Assembly (NCBI GenBank): GCA_036374175.1
Contig: DASUUH010000131.1
Location: forward strand, 1 to 17,931
Length of the DNA: 17,931 nucleotides
Direction: 5' to 3'
Origin: JASLBX01 sp036374175
Lineage (GTDB): Bacteria; Actinomycetota; Actinomycetes; Jiangellales; Jiangellaceae
Position numbers and translations under genes: made by a program. Below are positions 7,999 through 16,869 of the stretch, in pieces. Below the pieces are notes generated by a model. That model saw only the letters and a list, made by a program, of their open reading frames with translations, was not told where the DNA came from and did not search any database. How positions within the stretch are numbered: the first letter of the stretch is position 1; every line of letters begins with the position of its first letter.

Positions 7999-9264
7999 TC
8001 ATCTTGTCAATACTTTCCAGCGGCGTGTGCGGGTCGCCAGGGTGATTCCCGCCACCTCCGCGGCCAGGGCGGCGATCGCCAGCCGCATTCGTGACCCCGG
8101 CGCCACTTCGGCGAGGGTGCGGCCACCGGCCATGGCCGCGTCGGCCGCGCCGGGGTCATCCGGAATTACCGCGACCCGGTACGCACCGGCATAACGGCGC
8201 AGCGCTTCACGAACCTGGTGCTCAGGACGAGGCCCGAGGACGGACTCGCGGATCCGGTTGACCACCACGTGCACGTCGGCCTCGGGTATCCGATCGGCTA
8301 GCTCGTCGAGCCCGCGCACCAGCCGCTGCATGCCGACCGGATCGGCGGATCCGACGACCAGCACCACGTCGGCTTGGTTCAACGTCGTGATTGTGGCTCC
8401 GTTGCGCCGGGGCGCCGACGTGTCAAAACTCAGCTCTTCGTCCTGCTCGAGGCAGAACCCGCAGTCCGCCACGGTCAGCTCGGCCAGGCCGCGGGCCAGC
8501 CCCCAGATCACTTCCAGTGACGACTGGCGGATCTCCGGCCAGCGTTCGGTGCGTGAAATTCCGGTCAGCACTCTGAGCCGTGATCTGTCCAACTGCCGCG
8601 CATGGCGGGCAAGCCCCGGCAGGTCAAGCTGTCCCTGGTTCGCCGCACGAGCGGCACTGGCCAGCCCCGGGGCTTCGTCGAGTAACCCCAGCGACTGCGC
8701 GACACATCCGCCGTACGTGTCGACGTCGGCCAGGAGCGTCGCCTTGCCCAGTGCCGCGACCTCTGCGGCAAGGTTCACCGCCAAGGTGGTGCGTCCGGGG
8801 GCTCCCGCCGGGCCCCACACCGCCACCAGCCGTCCGGCGGCCACCGCCGCCACGGCGCTGTCGTCCGGCGCCCAGACCACCGGCATGGAACCGGAGTCGG
8901 CGAGCTGGGTGATCGCCGCGTGGACGGCGTCGGCGATATCGCCTGCACCGGCCGCCGCCGTCACGACATGGTCGATCCCCAATTGTCGCAACCGCCGTTC
9001 GCTGTCCTCGTCGCCTTCCGGGACGACGCCCACCGTGGCCACCCCCGACGCGGCCAGCCGGCCGACAGCCTCGCGGTCGAGCCGGCGCAGGTCGGCGGAC
9101 ACCACAACGGCGCGGCCGTGGCCCGCAGCGGCCGCGGCCAGCAGGTCGGCCAGATCGACGCAGCGGCGCACAACCTGCAGCCGGCCCGGGGCCTTGTCCA
9201 GCGCCGAGACGAGTTGGGCCTCCCACGACGCGCCGGTGACAGCCGTCAGGATCGGTACGGCCAT
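7999..9264 (-). CDS. CpaE-like MinD/ParA-type ATPase with N-terminal receiver-like domain
   Basis: A 421-aa protein. Residues 1 to about 120 look like a degenerate receiver domain (strand/helix pattern, no clear phospho-acceptor site). Residues 145 to about 400 form a P-loop domain of the MinD/ParA/CpaE class. The P-loop reads GPAGAPGRTT (151-160), where Arg158 takes the place of the usual Lys. It is followed by LLADVDTYGG (177-186), matching the switch/A' aspartates of CpaE proteins. CpaE relatives localise Tad/Flp pilus machinery or other envelope systems; here no pilus genes accompany it. The ATG at 9264 overlaps the SAF gene's stop by 1 bp; a GTG three bases upstream is an alternative. 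Longer upstream readings overlap the SAF gene and lack homology-like sequence. The stop lies 4 bp before the acyltransferase start. Confidence 0.88.
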   Translation of the reverse strand: MAVPILTAVTGASWEAQLVSALDKAPGRLQVVRRCVDLADLLAAAAAGHGRAVVVSADLRRLDREAVGRLAASGVATVGVVPEGDEDSERRLRQLGIDHVVTAAAGAGDIADAVHAAITQLADSGSMPVVWAPDDSAVAAVAAGRLVAVWGPAGAPGRTTLAVNLAAEVAALGKATLLADVDTYGGCVAQSLGLLDEAPGLASAARAANQGQLDLPGLARHARQLDRSRLRVLTGISRTERWPEIRQSSLEVIWGLARGLAELTVADCGFCLEQDEELSFDTSAPRRNGATITTLNQADVVLVVGSADPVGMQRLVRGLDELADRIPEADVHVVVNRIRESVLGPRPEHQVREALRRYAGAYRVAVIPDDPGAADAAMAGGRTLAEVAPGSRMRLAIAALAAEVAGITLATRTRRWKVLTR

Positions 9265-9962
9265 CACTGAGTCTCCGGCAGTGCCGCCAGGTACACCCGG
9301 CCCGCTCGAGCAGCGGCGACCAGGGTCGCGATGGACTCTTCCACGTCGTCGCCGGTCACGGCCAGGGTCACCTGCGCGTGCCGGGACGCGTCCGTGAGAC
9401 CGCCCCCGCCTGTCGACGCCGCAGTGACCGACACCGCAGTCATCAGCAGTCTCGCCGGTTTGGCCTCGTCTAGCGGCGTGAGCCACACGTCCACCACATC
9501 GCCGGCCGCGATGCCGTGCGGCAGCTCTGAGGCGTCGAGCGGCAGGGTGACGTATCTGGTGTCGTCAGGCTCAACCGCCGGACCGATCGCCGCCTTGGGC
9601 AAGAGCTCACCCTGACCGACCGGGCGGACCACGATATAGCCGCTGCCGATCTCGCCGGTCAGGTAGTTCTCGAGGCCCTGATCCAGGCGGACGTGCTGGA
9701 GCCGGACGAGATCCGGTGTCAGCGGTTGGCCGGGCGCGAGGTTTTGAGCGGCGACCAGCACCGGAACCGTCTGGTCCGCCGCTGAGATCACCCGGACGCC
9801 CGTCACGACGGAGAGCAGCACGATGAGCACGCCCACCACCATGCGGGCACTGAGCCACCGTGGCCTCGCCAGCCGCGCCGCGGTGGGCGATGGCACCTCG
9901 GTGGCCGGCTGGATATGGCGTCCTGGTCGGGTGTCGGTGTTGGTCGTGGTATCGATCGGCAC
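9264..9962 (-). CDS. SAF-domain membrane protein, CpaB/RcpC-like
   Basis: A 232-aa protein with a short polar N-terminus, one membrane helix (about residues 41-60, VVGVLIVLLSVVTGVRVISA), then an extracytoplasmic SAF domain. PVLVAAQNLAPGQPLTPDLV (about 66-85) is the classic SAF opening found in CpaB pilus-assembly proteins. The C-terminal half (LPLDASELPHGIAAGDVVDV, then a beta-rich tail) matches the RcpC/CpaB second half. Family members connect secretion channels or pilus parts in the envelope. The GTG at 9962 is chosen because a GGAG site lies 8 nt upstream; a longer open frame further upstream crosses the control region and the HTH gene and is rejected. It is the promoter-proximal gene of the minus-strand series SAF, CpaE-like, WS/DGAT. 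Confidence 0.85.
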   Translation of the reverse strand: MPIDTTTNTDTRPGRHIQPATEVPSPTAARLARPRWLSARMVVGVLIVLLSVVTGVRVISAADQTVPVLVAAQNLAPGQPLTPDLVRLQHVRLDQGLENYLTGEIGSGYIVVRPVGQGELLPKAAIGPAVEPDDTRYVTLPLDASELPHGIAAGDVVDVWLTPLDEAKPARLLMTAVSVTAASTGGGGLTDASRHAQVTLAVTGDDVEESIATLVAAARAGRVYLAALPETQ

Positions 9963-10019
9963 GGGCGTGACTCCGGTTGAAGCGTCAAGATCGAAGAGTC
10001 GCCAAGGGTAACCACATTC

Positions 10020-10083
10020 ACCTGTGGATAACAGAGGTCGTCCACAGGTAAGTGCTGTCAGACTGGTGCTACCACAGGTAGCA
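10020..10083. promoter_or_regulatory. Divergent control region with two dyads (candidate operators)
   Basis: The 141-bp gap between the divergent SAF and HTH genes carries a perfect inverted repeat, ACCTGTGGA (10020-10028) and TCCACAGGT (10041-10049), with a 12-bp spacer. A second perfect dyad, TGCTACC-ACA-GGTAGCA, spans 10067-10083. The core CCACAGGTA occurs in both (10042-10050 and 10072-10080). The centres of the first two arms are 21 bp apart, about two helical turns, which suits a protein binding one face of the DNA. TGTGGATAA at 10023-10031 also equals a DnaA-box consensus. Control by the HTH protein encoded next door is an inference from position. Confidence 0.55.
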
Positions 10084-10103
10084 GGATGCGATAGGACACC
10101 CGA

Positions 10104-10337
10104 ATGAGCCAGGCCAGCCCTCGGTTCCTCCAGCTCTCTGACGTCGCTGAGGTGTTGAACATCTCTGCGGCTCAGGCGTATGCCCTGGTCCGGCGTGGCG
10201 ACCTGCCAGCAATCAAGATCGGTGGACGCGGGCAGTGGCGGGTCGAGGCAGCTGCCCTGGAGGACTACATCCAGCGGATGTACGCCGAGACCGCCGAGTT
10301 CGTGGCTCGCAACCCGTTCACTGCGGGCGAGGACTGA
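10104..10337 (+). CDS. Small excisionase/MerR-type helix-turn-helix protein
   Basis: A 77-aa DNA-binding protein. Residues 8-59 form an excisionase-family winged HTH: FLQLSDVAEVLNISAAQAY is the helix-turn-helix and LVRRGDLPAIKIGGRGQWRV is the second helix plus wing, followed by ALEDYIQRMY. Such small proteins are common single-copy regulators in actinobacteria and are not necessarily phage excisionases; no integrase or attachment site is near. The ATG at 10104 has an AGGA site 7 nt upstream. It is divergent from the SAF gene across a dyad-rich region and convergent with the 179-aa gene, whose stop is only 10 bp away. It probably regulates its own promoter and that of the SAF gene (inference). 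Confidence 0.88.
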   Translation: MSQASPRFLQLSDVAEVLNISAAQAYALVRRGDLPAIKIGGRGQWRVEAAALEDYIQRMYAETAEFVARNPFTAGED

Positions 10338-10347
10338 ACGCGTGCAG

Positions 10348-10887
10348 CTAGCGGCCCCGGCGCACCTGGGCAATCGCTACGAACGGCAGAGTCGTGGCGT
10401 TGGCCGCCTCAGAGACGTCCAGGGAGACGTCCATATGGTCTGCACCCACGCGATCGACCAACCCGGCAACCGTCGAACCGTCGGTGAGCGTGACAGCCAC
10501 GGCGGCCCGGTCGCGCGCAATACCTCGCAACACATAGCTGAGGCGCAACCGGCCGGCAAGCCGTCCCTCCGAACCCGGAACACTCGCCCGCCGGCCCAGT
10601 CCGGAGATCTTCAGCACTGCCGCCAGCGCGACGACGGTCTCGGCCCCGCTCGTATCGGTCAGTAGCAGCCAGTCGGGCCCACACGCCTGTACGGTGCCGC
10701 GAGCTGCAGCACCGCCCAGCGTCCAGACGACCAGTTCACGGCCCGCGACGGCACGGAGGCGATCCGCCATCCGTAGCTTCGCCAGCTCGCTGCGCGTCCG
10801 GTCGGCCACCTCGGACCGCAACTCGCTGTGTTCAGACTCCTCGAACTGAGCGTCGAGGTCGGCGAATAGCCGCTCCCAACGATGCAC
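10348..10887 (-). CDS. Conserved actinobacterial protein with two Sm-like barrel repeats
   Basis: A 179-aa cytosolic protein. Residues 1-46 are a charged helix (WERLFADLDAQFEESEHSEL, then EVADRTRSELAKLRMADRLR). Two similar beta-rich units follow, at 47-96 and 125-177. Each has a G/V-rich strand, a turn, then G-x-V-x-x-x-G-x-D/W-x-L-like strands (RGTVQACGPDWLLLTD and AGLVDRVGADHMDVSL). The spacing resembles an Sm/LSm-like barrel repeated twice, but that fold call is by eye. The GTG at 10887 is supported by a GGAGG site 5 nt upstream. I recall similar proteins near small HTH genes and secA in other actinobacteria, without known function. It is divergent from the LysM gene. Confidence 0.75.
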   Translation of the reverse strand: MHRWERLFADLDAQFEESEHSELRSEVADRTRSELAKLRMADRLRAVAGRELVVWTLGGAAARGTVQACGPDWLLLTDTSGAETVVALAAVLKISGLGRRASVPGSEGRLAGRLRLSYVLRGIARDRAAVAVTLTDGSTVAGLVDRVGADHMDVSLDVSEAANATTLPFVAIAQVRRGR

Positions 10888-10959
10888 TGCGACCTCCGTT
10901 CTTGATCAGCGCGACCTTACTGGTGACGACAGACGGCTGGCCTACGAGATGTCGCGGAC

Positions 10960-10988
10960 TTGACGGCCCTGATCGAAGGCTATAGAAC
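10960..10988 (+). promoter_or_regulatory. Candidate promoter of the LysM gene
   Basis: TTGACG at 10960-10965 is a good -35-like hexamer. With a 17-bp spacer the -10 would be TAGAAC (10983-10988); with 15 bp it would be TATAGA (10981-10986). Either places the start of transcription about 25-35 nt before the GTG at 11023. The short leader carries the octamer CAAACGTA twice, 10 bp apart (10990-10997 and 11000-11007), just ahead of an AAGGAG ribosome site. Position fits; no experimental support. Confidence 0.4.
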
Positions 10989-11022
10989 TCAAACGTAAGC
11001 AAACGTACGTAAGGAGAAGATA

Positions 11023-11799
11023 GTGCGTCCAACCCGTTGTGTCGTCGTGGCTTTAGCGACGGCGCTGGCGATGCGTGCCTTGTTATGGGGTACCGCTGGC
11101 CCGTTCGCCGCTGCTCTTGCTGGAACCGCCACGTTCGACGAACTGGTCGCACTGGCCGCCGGGGCGGCCGCCTTCGCCGTGCTCTGCTGGGTCGGTGTCG
11201 TGCTCGTGGTTACCACCCTTGCCGTGCTGCCCGGCGCGATCGGCCGCAGCGCCAACCGGCTTGCCGGCCGGATCGCACCAAGCCTTGCTGGCCGCCTCGT
11301 GCGCGTCGTGTTGGGTTTGACGTTGACGGCGGGACCCTTGTCGGCCTGTACGCCGGCGCTGGGCAGCGGCGAAGCACAGCAGCATGAGGTCGTGGCCGCC
11401 GGCGTAGTGGGCGACACCGGACTTTCGGGTGTCGGGCGTATCGGCGAGGTGATCACGCCGAGAGCAGCCGTCACATTGGATGAGGGCCTGACGCCTGAGC
11501 CGCCGACCGATGACTCGACGGTTGGGCCAATGGTCGGCGAACCGACAACAACACCGGTTCCTCCACCGGCCGCGGGCCTGACGGAGACGCCAACCCGCGA
11601 GCATCCGGACACTGATGTCGTCGTCTTGCGCGGCGACACGTTGTGGGCGATAGCTGCCCGCCACCTGGGCGCGGACGCCACGGCGGCGGACATCGCCGCG
11701 GAGTGGCCCCGCTGGTACGCGGCGAACCACGCCGCAATCGGCGACGACCCCGATCTGATCTTGCCCGGCACGATTCTGCGCCCACCTGGCGACCGCTGA
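11023..11799 (+). CDS. Membrane protein with C-terminal LysM domain
   Basis: A 258-aa protein. The N-terminal half has up to three hydrophobic segments (about residues 6-34, 40-74 and 93-108), then a Pro/Thr/Gly-rich linker (about 115-195). The C-terminal LysM-type domain (197-253) shows VLRGDTLWAIAARHLG, then WPRWYAANHAAIGDDPDLIL and PGTILRPP. LysM domains bind peptidoglycan N-acetylglucosamine, so the tail is presumably outside the membrane. The GTG at 11023 follows an excellent AAGGAG site with a 6-nt spacer. An LSAC sequence at 106-109 looks like a lipobox but is too far from the N-terminus to be trusted. The Rv3235-family gene follows after 93 bp on the same strand. No catalytic domain is present; a structural or anchoring envelope role is inferred. 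Confidence 0.87.
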   Translation: MRPTRCVVVALATALAMRALLWGTAGPFAAALAGTATFDELVALAAGAAAFAVLCWVGVVLVVTTLAVLPGAIGRSANRLAGRIAPSLAGRLVRVVLGLTLTAGPLSACTPALGSGEAQQHEVVAAGVVGDTGLSGVGRIGEVITPRAAVTLDEGLTPEPPTDDSTVGPMVGEPTTTPVPPPAAGLTETPTREHPDTDVVVLRGDTLWAIAARHLGADATAADIAAEWPRWYAANHAAIGDDPDLILPGTILRPPGDR

Positions 11800-11854
11800 T
11801 CCGACCCCGTAATCAAGCCCCGAACCCGACCCTCAGGCCAGTCCTCAACCGAAC

Positions 11855-11888
11855 CGCTGGCCGCCCAGCGACCCGAAAGGAGCCTTTC
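11855..11888 (+). promoter_or_regulatory. Hairpin-rich leader overlapping the ribosome site
   Basis: Upstream of the Rv3235-family start, CGCTGG (11855-11860) pairs with CCAGCG (11865-11870) around a 4-nt loop. It competes with a longer pairing of GGCCAG (11836-11841) with CTGGCC (11857-11862). Next, GAAAG (11875-11879) pairs with CTTTC (11884-11888), placing the ribosome-site sequence GGAG inside the hairpin. This could modulate translation of the second gene. The stems are short and the region is GC rich, so chance is a real alternative. Confidence 0.35.
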
Positions 11889-11892
11889 CACC

Positions 11893-12492
11893 ATGACCAC
11901 GAGGGCGACGATCCGCAGGCTGCCGTGCCCTGTCCCGGATCCGCCGTTCGACGACGAGATCGGCATTGCCCCCGGAACCCGTCCCGCCCCTCGTACTCAG
12001 GGAGCGCTCGCCCTCGCCTTCATGCTGCCCACCGGTGTGCCGGCCGAGCCCGAACCGCCGGCCACGATGCGGGTCGTCGACGAGCCGGCCGGTAACACCC
12101 GGGACGATGCCTACGACGGGCTGGATCCGTTCGTCGCGGACTTCACCGCTCGCCGGCCCACCAGCGGAGAGGTGCTGCCTGAGCCCAGGCGTTGGTCGGC
12201 GCGGTTGGCACAGGCCATCGTGGAGACGCTGCACGGCCATCGGCCCGTCCAGCAACTGCTGCGCTGGACCGATGACGCCGTCTACACGGCGATCACTAGC
12301 CGGCTGGCGTCCCGGCCGCGAACCGCTCCGGCTGCCCGGCCGATGCTGAGATCCATTCGAGTCTGCACGCCGACGGACGGAGTCGCCGAAGCGAGCGTCG
12401 TGGTGCAGATCGGTGGCCGCTGCCGGGCGATGGCCATGCGGCTCGAAGGGCTGGACGGCCAGTGGCGCTGCACGGCCCTGGAGATCATCTAA
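11893..12492 (+). CDS. Rv3235 family protein
   Basis: A 199-aa protein. The first ~90 residues are low-complexity and Pro/Ala-rich (probably unstructured). The conserved part is residues 98-199: RRWSARLAQAIVETLHGHRP, the family-typical RPVQQLLRW (116-124), then a beta-rich end with SVVVQIGGRCRAMAMRLEGL and a closing WRCTALEII. This matches the Rv3235 family conserved next to secA in actinobacteria; the molecular function is unknown. The ATG at 11893 follows AAAGGAG (10-nt spacer), part of a small hairpin. It lies 93 bp after the LysM gene, so the pair may be one transcript, and is convergent with secA with only 20 bp between the stops. No membrane segment is seen. Confidence 0.85.
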   Translation: MTTRATIRRLPCPVPDPPFDDEIGIAPGTRPAPRTQGALALAFMLPTGVPAEPEPPATMRVVDEPAGNTRDDAYDGLDPFVADFTARRPTSGEVLPEPRRWSARLAQAIVETLHGHRPVQQLLRWTDDAVYTAITSRLASRPRTAPAARPMLRSIRVCTPTDGVAEASVVVQIGGRCRAMAMRLEGLDGQWRCTALEII

Positions 12493-12512
12493 CCCTGAGC
12501 CCCCTTATGCGA

Positions 12513-15506
<2,994 letters not shown>

Positions 15507-15605
15507 GCGGGTCAACTCCTAGAAGAACGTGATGTCGCGGCTGCGATGCCGGGCCGGCAGTGGCTTGCCGACTGGCCCCCAACGCACCATGGTACGTGCC
15601 TCCGG

Positions 15606-15636
15606 CGCCAAGATAACGATTCGACCTATCTTGGCG
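15606..15636. promoter_or_regulatory. Inverted repeat between secA and the GNAT gene
   Basis: CGCCAAGATA (15606-15615) and TATCTTGGCG (15627-15636) are perfect 10-bp arms around an 11-bp spacer, in the 151-bp gap between the divergent starts. An overlapping alternative hairpin, CTTGG-CGTT-CCAAG, occupies 15630-15643. The dyad is about 100 nt ahead of the secA start and about 20 nt ahead of the chosen GNAT start. An operator for either gene or a leader RNA structure would fit. Nearby, 15582-15597 is an imperfect 16-bp palindrome centred on CCATGG. Confidence 0.5.
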
Positions 15637-15657
15637 TTCCAAGGCACCATTCCCAAG

Positions 15658-16770
15658 GTGCAGCCATTCGAGCTCCGAGGCGGCGGTGTCCTGCTCGCGA
15701 CGCCGACGTCCGCAGACGTCGACGCGATCACCGAACTCTGCCAGGACGAGAATATCCAGCGCTGGACGACCGTCCCAGTGCCGTACTACCGCAGCCATGC
15801 TGAGCAGTTCCTCACCGAACTTGTCGAACCTGGGTGGCAGGCCGGCACCTCACTGACGTGGGCGTTGCGCAACCCGGAGGACCGGACGGTTCTCGGGATG
15901 GTCGGCCTCGGATTGCGCGACGGCCGCGGCTCGGGCGAAATCGGGTTCTGGCTTGGCCCTGACCATCGGGGGCGCGGCCTGATGACGACCGCTGTACGGC
16001 TGGTCAGCGAGTACGCCTTCGCTCCCGAGGGCCTTGGCCTCGAGCGGATCGTGTGGCGCGCAGGAGTGGGCAACTGGGCCTCCCGGCGGGTCGCCTGGCG
16101 GCTCGGGTTCACCCTTGAGGGAACACACCGCAAAGATCTGCTCAAACACGGCGAACGGGTTGATGCGTGGTTCGGGACGCTCGTCGCCGGCGATCCCGTC
16201 GAGCCCAAGACCCGCTGGCTGAACGTCCCCATCCTGACCGGGTCGAACGTGGTGCTCCGGCGATTCGCCGAATCCGACGCCGACGCCTGCGTGGAGGCGT
16301 GCAACGACCCGGTGACGCGCACCTGGCTGGGGCATCTGCCCAGCCCGTATACCCGCGACGTGGCGCTCGGCTACATCCGGACTCGAGAGAACGAGCACGC
16401 CGAGGGCACCGCACTGCACTGGGCGGCGGCGCCGGTCAGCGGCGGACCCGCCATCGGGGCGTTCTCCCTCATGGGAATTCGCGACGGCCGAGCCGAGGTC
16501 GGCTACTGGGTGCACCCGGCGGCCCGCGGGGCCGGGGTGGCGACCCAAGCAGTGCGGCTCATGGTTCAGCATGCGTTCGCTGATCGGGCCTCCGGCGGGC
16601 TCGGCTTACGGCGGCTCGTGCTCGCCCGCGCCGAAGGCAACTACGCGTCCGGAACCGTCGCCGAGCGGGCCGGATTCCGCCGTTACGGCGTGGAACATCA
16701 GGCCGAACAGTTGGGCGACGGCTCGTGGGCCGACCTGCACTGGTACGAACTCCTCGCCACACCCCCGTGA
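15658..16770 (+). CDS. Tandem double GNAT-domain acetyltransferase (RimJ/RimL-like)
   Basis: A 370-aa protein with two GNAT N-acetyltransferase domains of the RimJ/RimL (Acetyltransf_3) type, about residues 3-180 and 190-368. Each has a beta strand followed by the acetyl-CoA loop: GEIGFWLGPDHRGRGLMT (93-110, R-G-R-G) and AEVGYWVHPAARGAGVAT (279-296, R-G-A-G). Each then has a conserved ERIVWRAGVGNWASRRVAWR- or RRLVLARAEGNYASGTVAER-type helix and a final GF strand. Substrate is unknown; relatives acetylate protein N-termini or small amines. The GTG at 15658 gives a domain-like start (MQPFELRGGGVLLATP), but no good ribosome site precedes it. An ATG at 15589 in frame is the main alternative. The two halves look like an old internal duplication. 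Confidence 0.85.
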   Translation: MQPFELRGGGVLLATPTSADVDAITELCQDENIQRWTTVPVPYYRSHAEQFLTELVEPGWQAGTSLTWALRNPEDRTVLGMVGLGLRDGRGSGEIGFWLGPDHRGRGLMTTAVRLVSEYAFAPEGLGLERIVWRAGVGNWASRRVAWRLGFTLEGTHRKDLLKHGERVDAWFGTLVAGDPVEPKTRWLNVPILTGSNVVLRRFAESDADACVEACNDPVTRTWLGHLPSPYTRDVALGYIRTRENEHAEGTALHWAAAPVSGGPAIGAFSLMGIRDGRAEVGYWVHPAARGAGVATQAVRLMVQHAFADRASGGLGLRRLVLARAEGNYASGTVAERAGFRRYGVEHQAEQLGDGSWADLHWYELLATPP

Positions 16771-16794
16771 TCAGGTCCTCCTCAGCGCCTCCCT

Positions 16795-16869
16795 TCTCCG
16801 CGTTGATCATGGCCGTTTCGTGGTAAACAGCTGCGTTTTACCACGAAATGGCCATGATCAACGCGGAGA
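16795..16869. repeat. Large near-perfect inverted repeat between convergent genes
   Basis: Arms of 33 bp (16795-16827 and 16837-16869) match at 32 of 33 positions around a 9-nt loop. The single mismatch is at 16815 against 16849. The structure spans the gap between the GNAT stop and the macro-domain gene and includes the last three codons and the stop of the latter. It contains TGATCA palindromic cores and a TCGTGGTAAA block near the loop. It could act as a bidirectional terminator, but its length, its low GC near the loop and the near identity of its arms are more like a MITE or large REP-type element. No flanking target-site duplication is obvious. Confidence 0.85.

Noticed and set aside
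9265..9486. N-terminal extension of the CpaE-like protein to 495 residues
   Set aside because: It lies fully inside the SAF gene in another frame and is Arg/Gly-rich shadow sequence. The ATG at 9264 overlapping the SAF stop is a normal coupled start.
10023..10046. DnaA-box-like sites suggesting a replication origin
   Set aside because: One perfect and one near match only, with no AT-rich unwinding region and no dnaA/dnaN neighbours. They are better explained as part of the inverted-repeat operator.
10104..10337. Excisionase-like gene as a sign of an integrated element
   Set aside because: No integrase, attachment-site repeat, tRNA gene or phage gene is nearby. Small HTH proteins of this family are common chromosomal regulators in actinobacteria.
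9963..10373. N-terminal extension of the SAF protein to 369 residues
   Set aside because: The added part crosses the control region and runs antisense through the HTH gene, with no family-like sequence. The GTG at 9962 has its own ribosome site.
11338..11349. Lipobox-like LSAC in the LysM protein (residues 106-109), suggesting a lipoprotein
   Set aside because: It follows two earlier hydrophobic segments and is more than 100 residues from the N-terminus, so it does not have lipoprotein signal-peptide layout.
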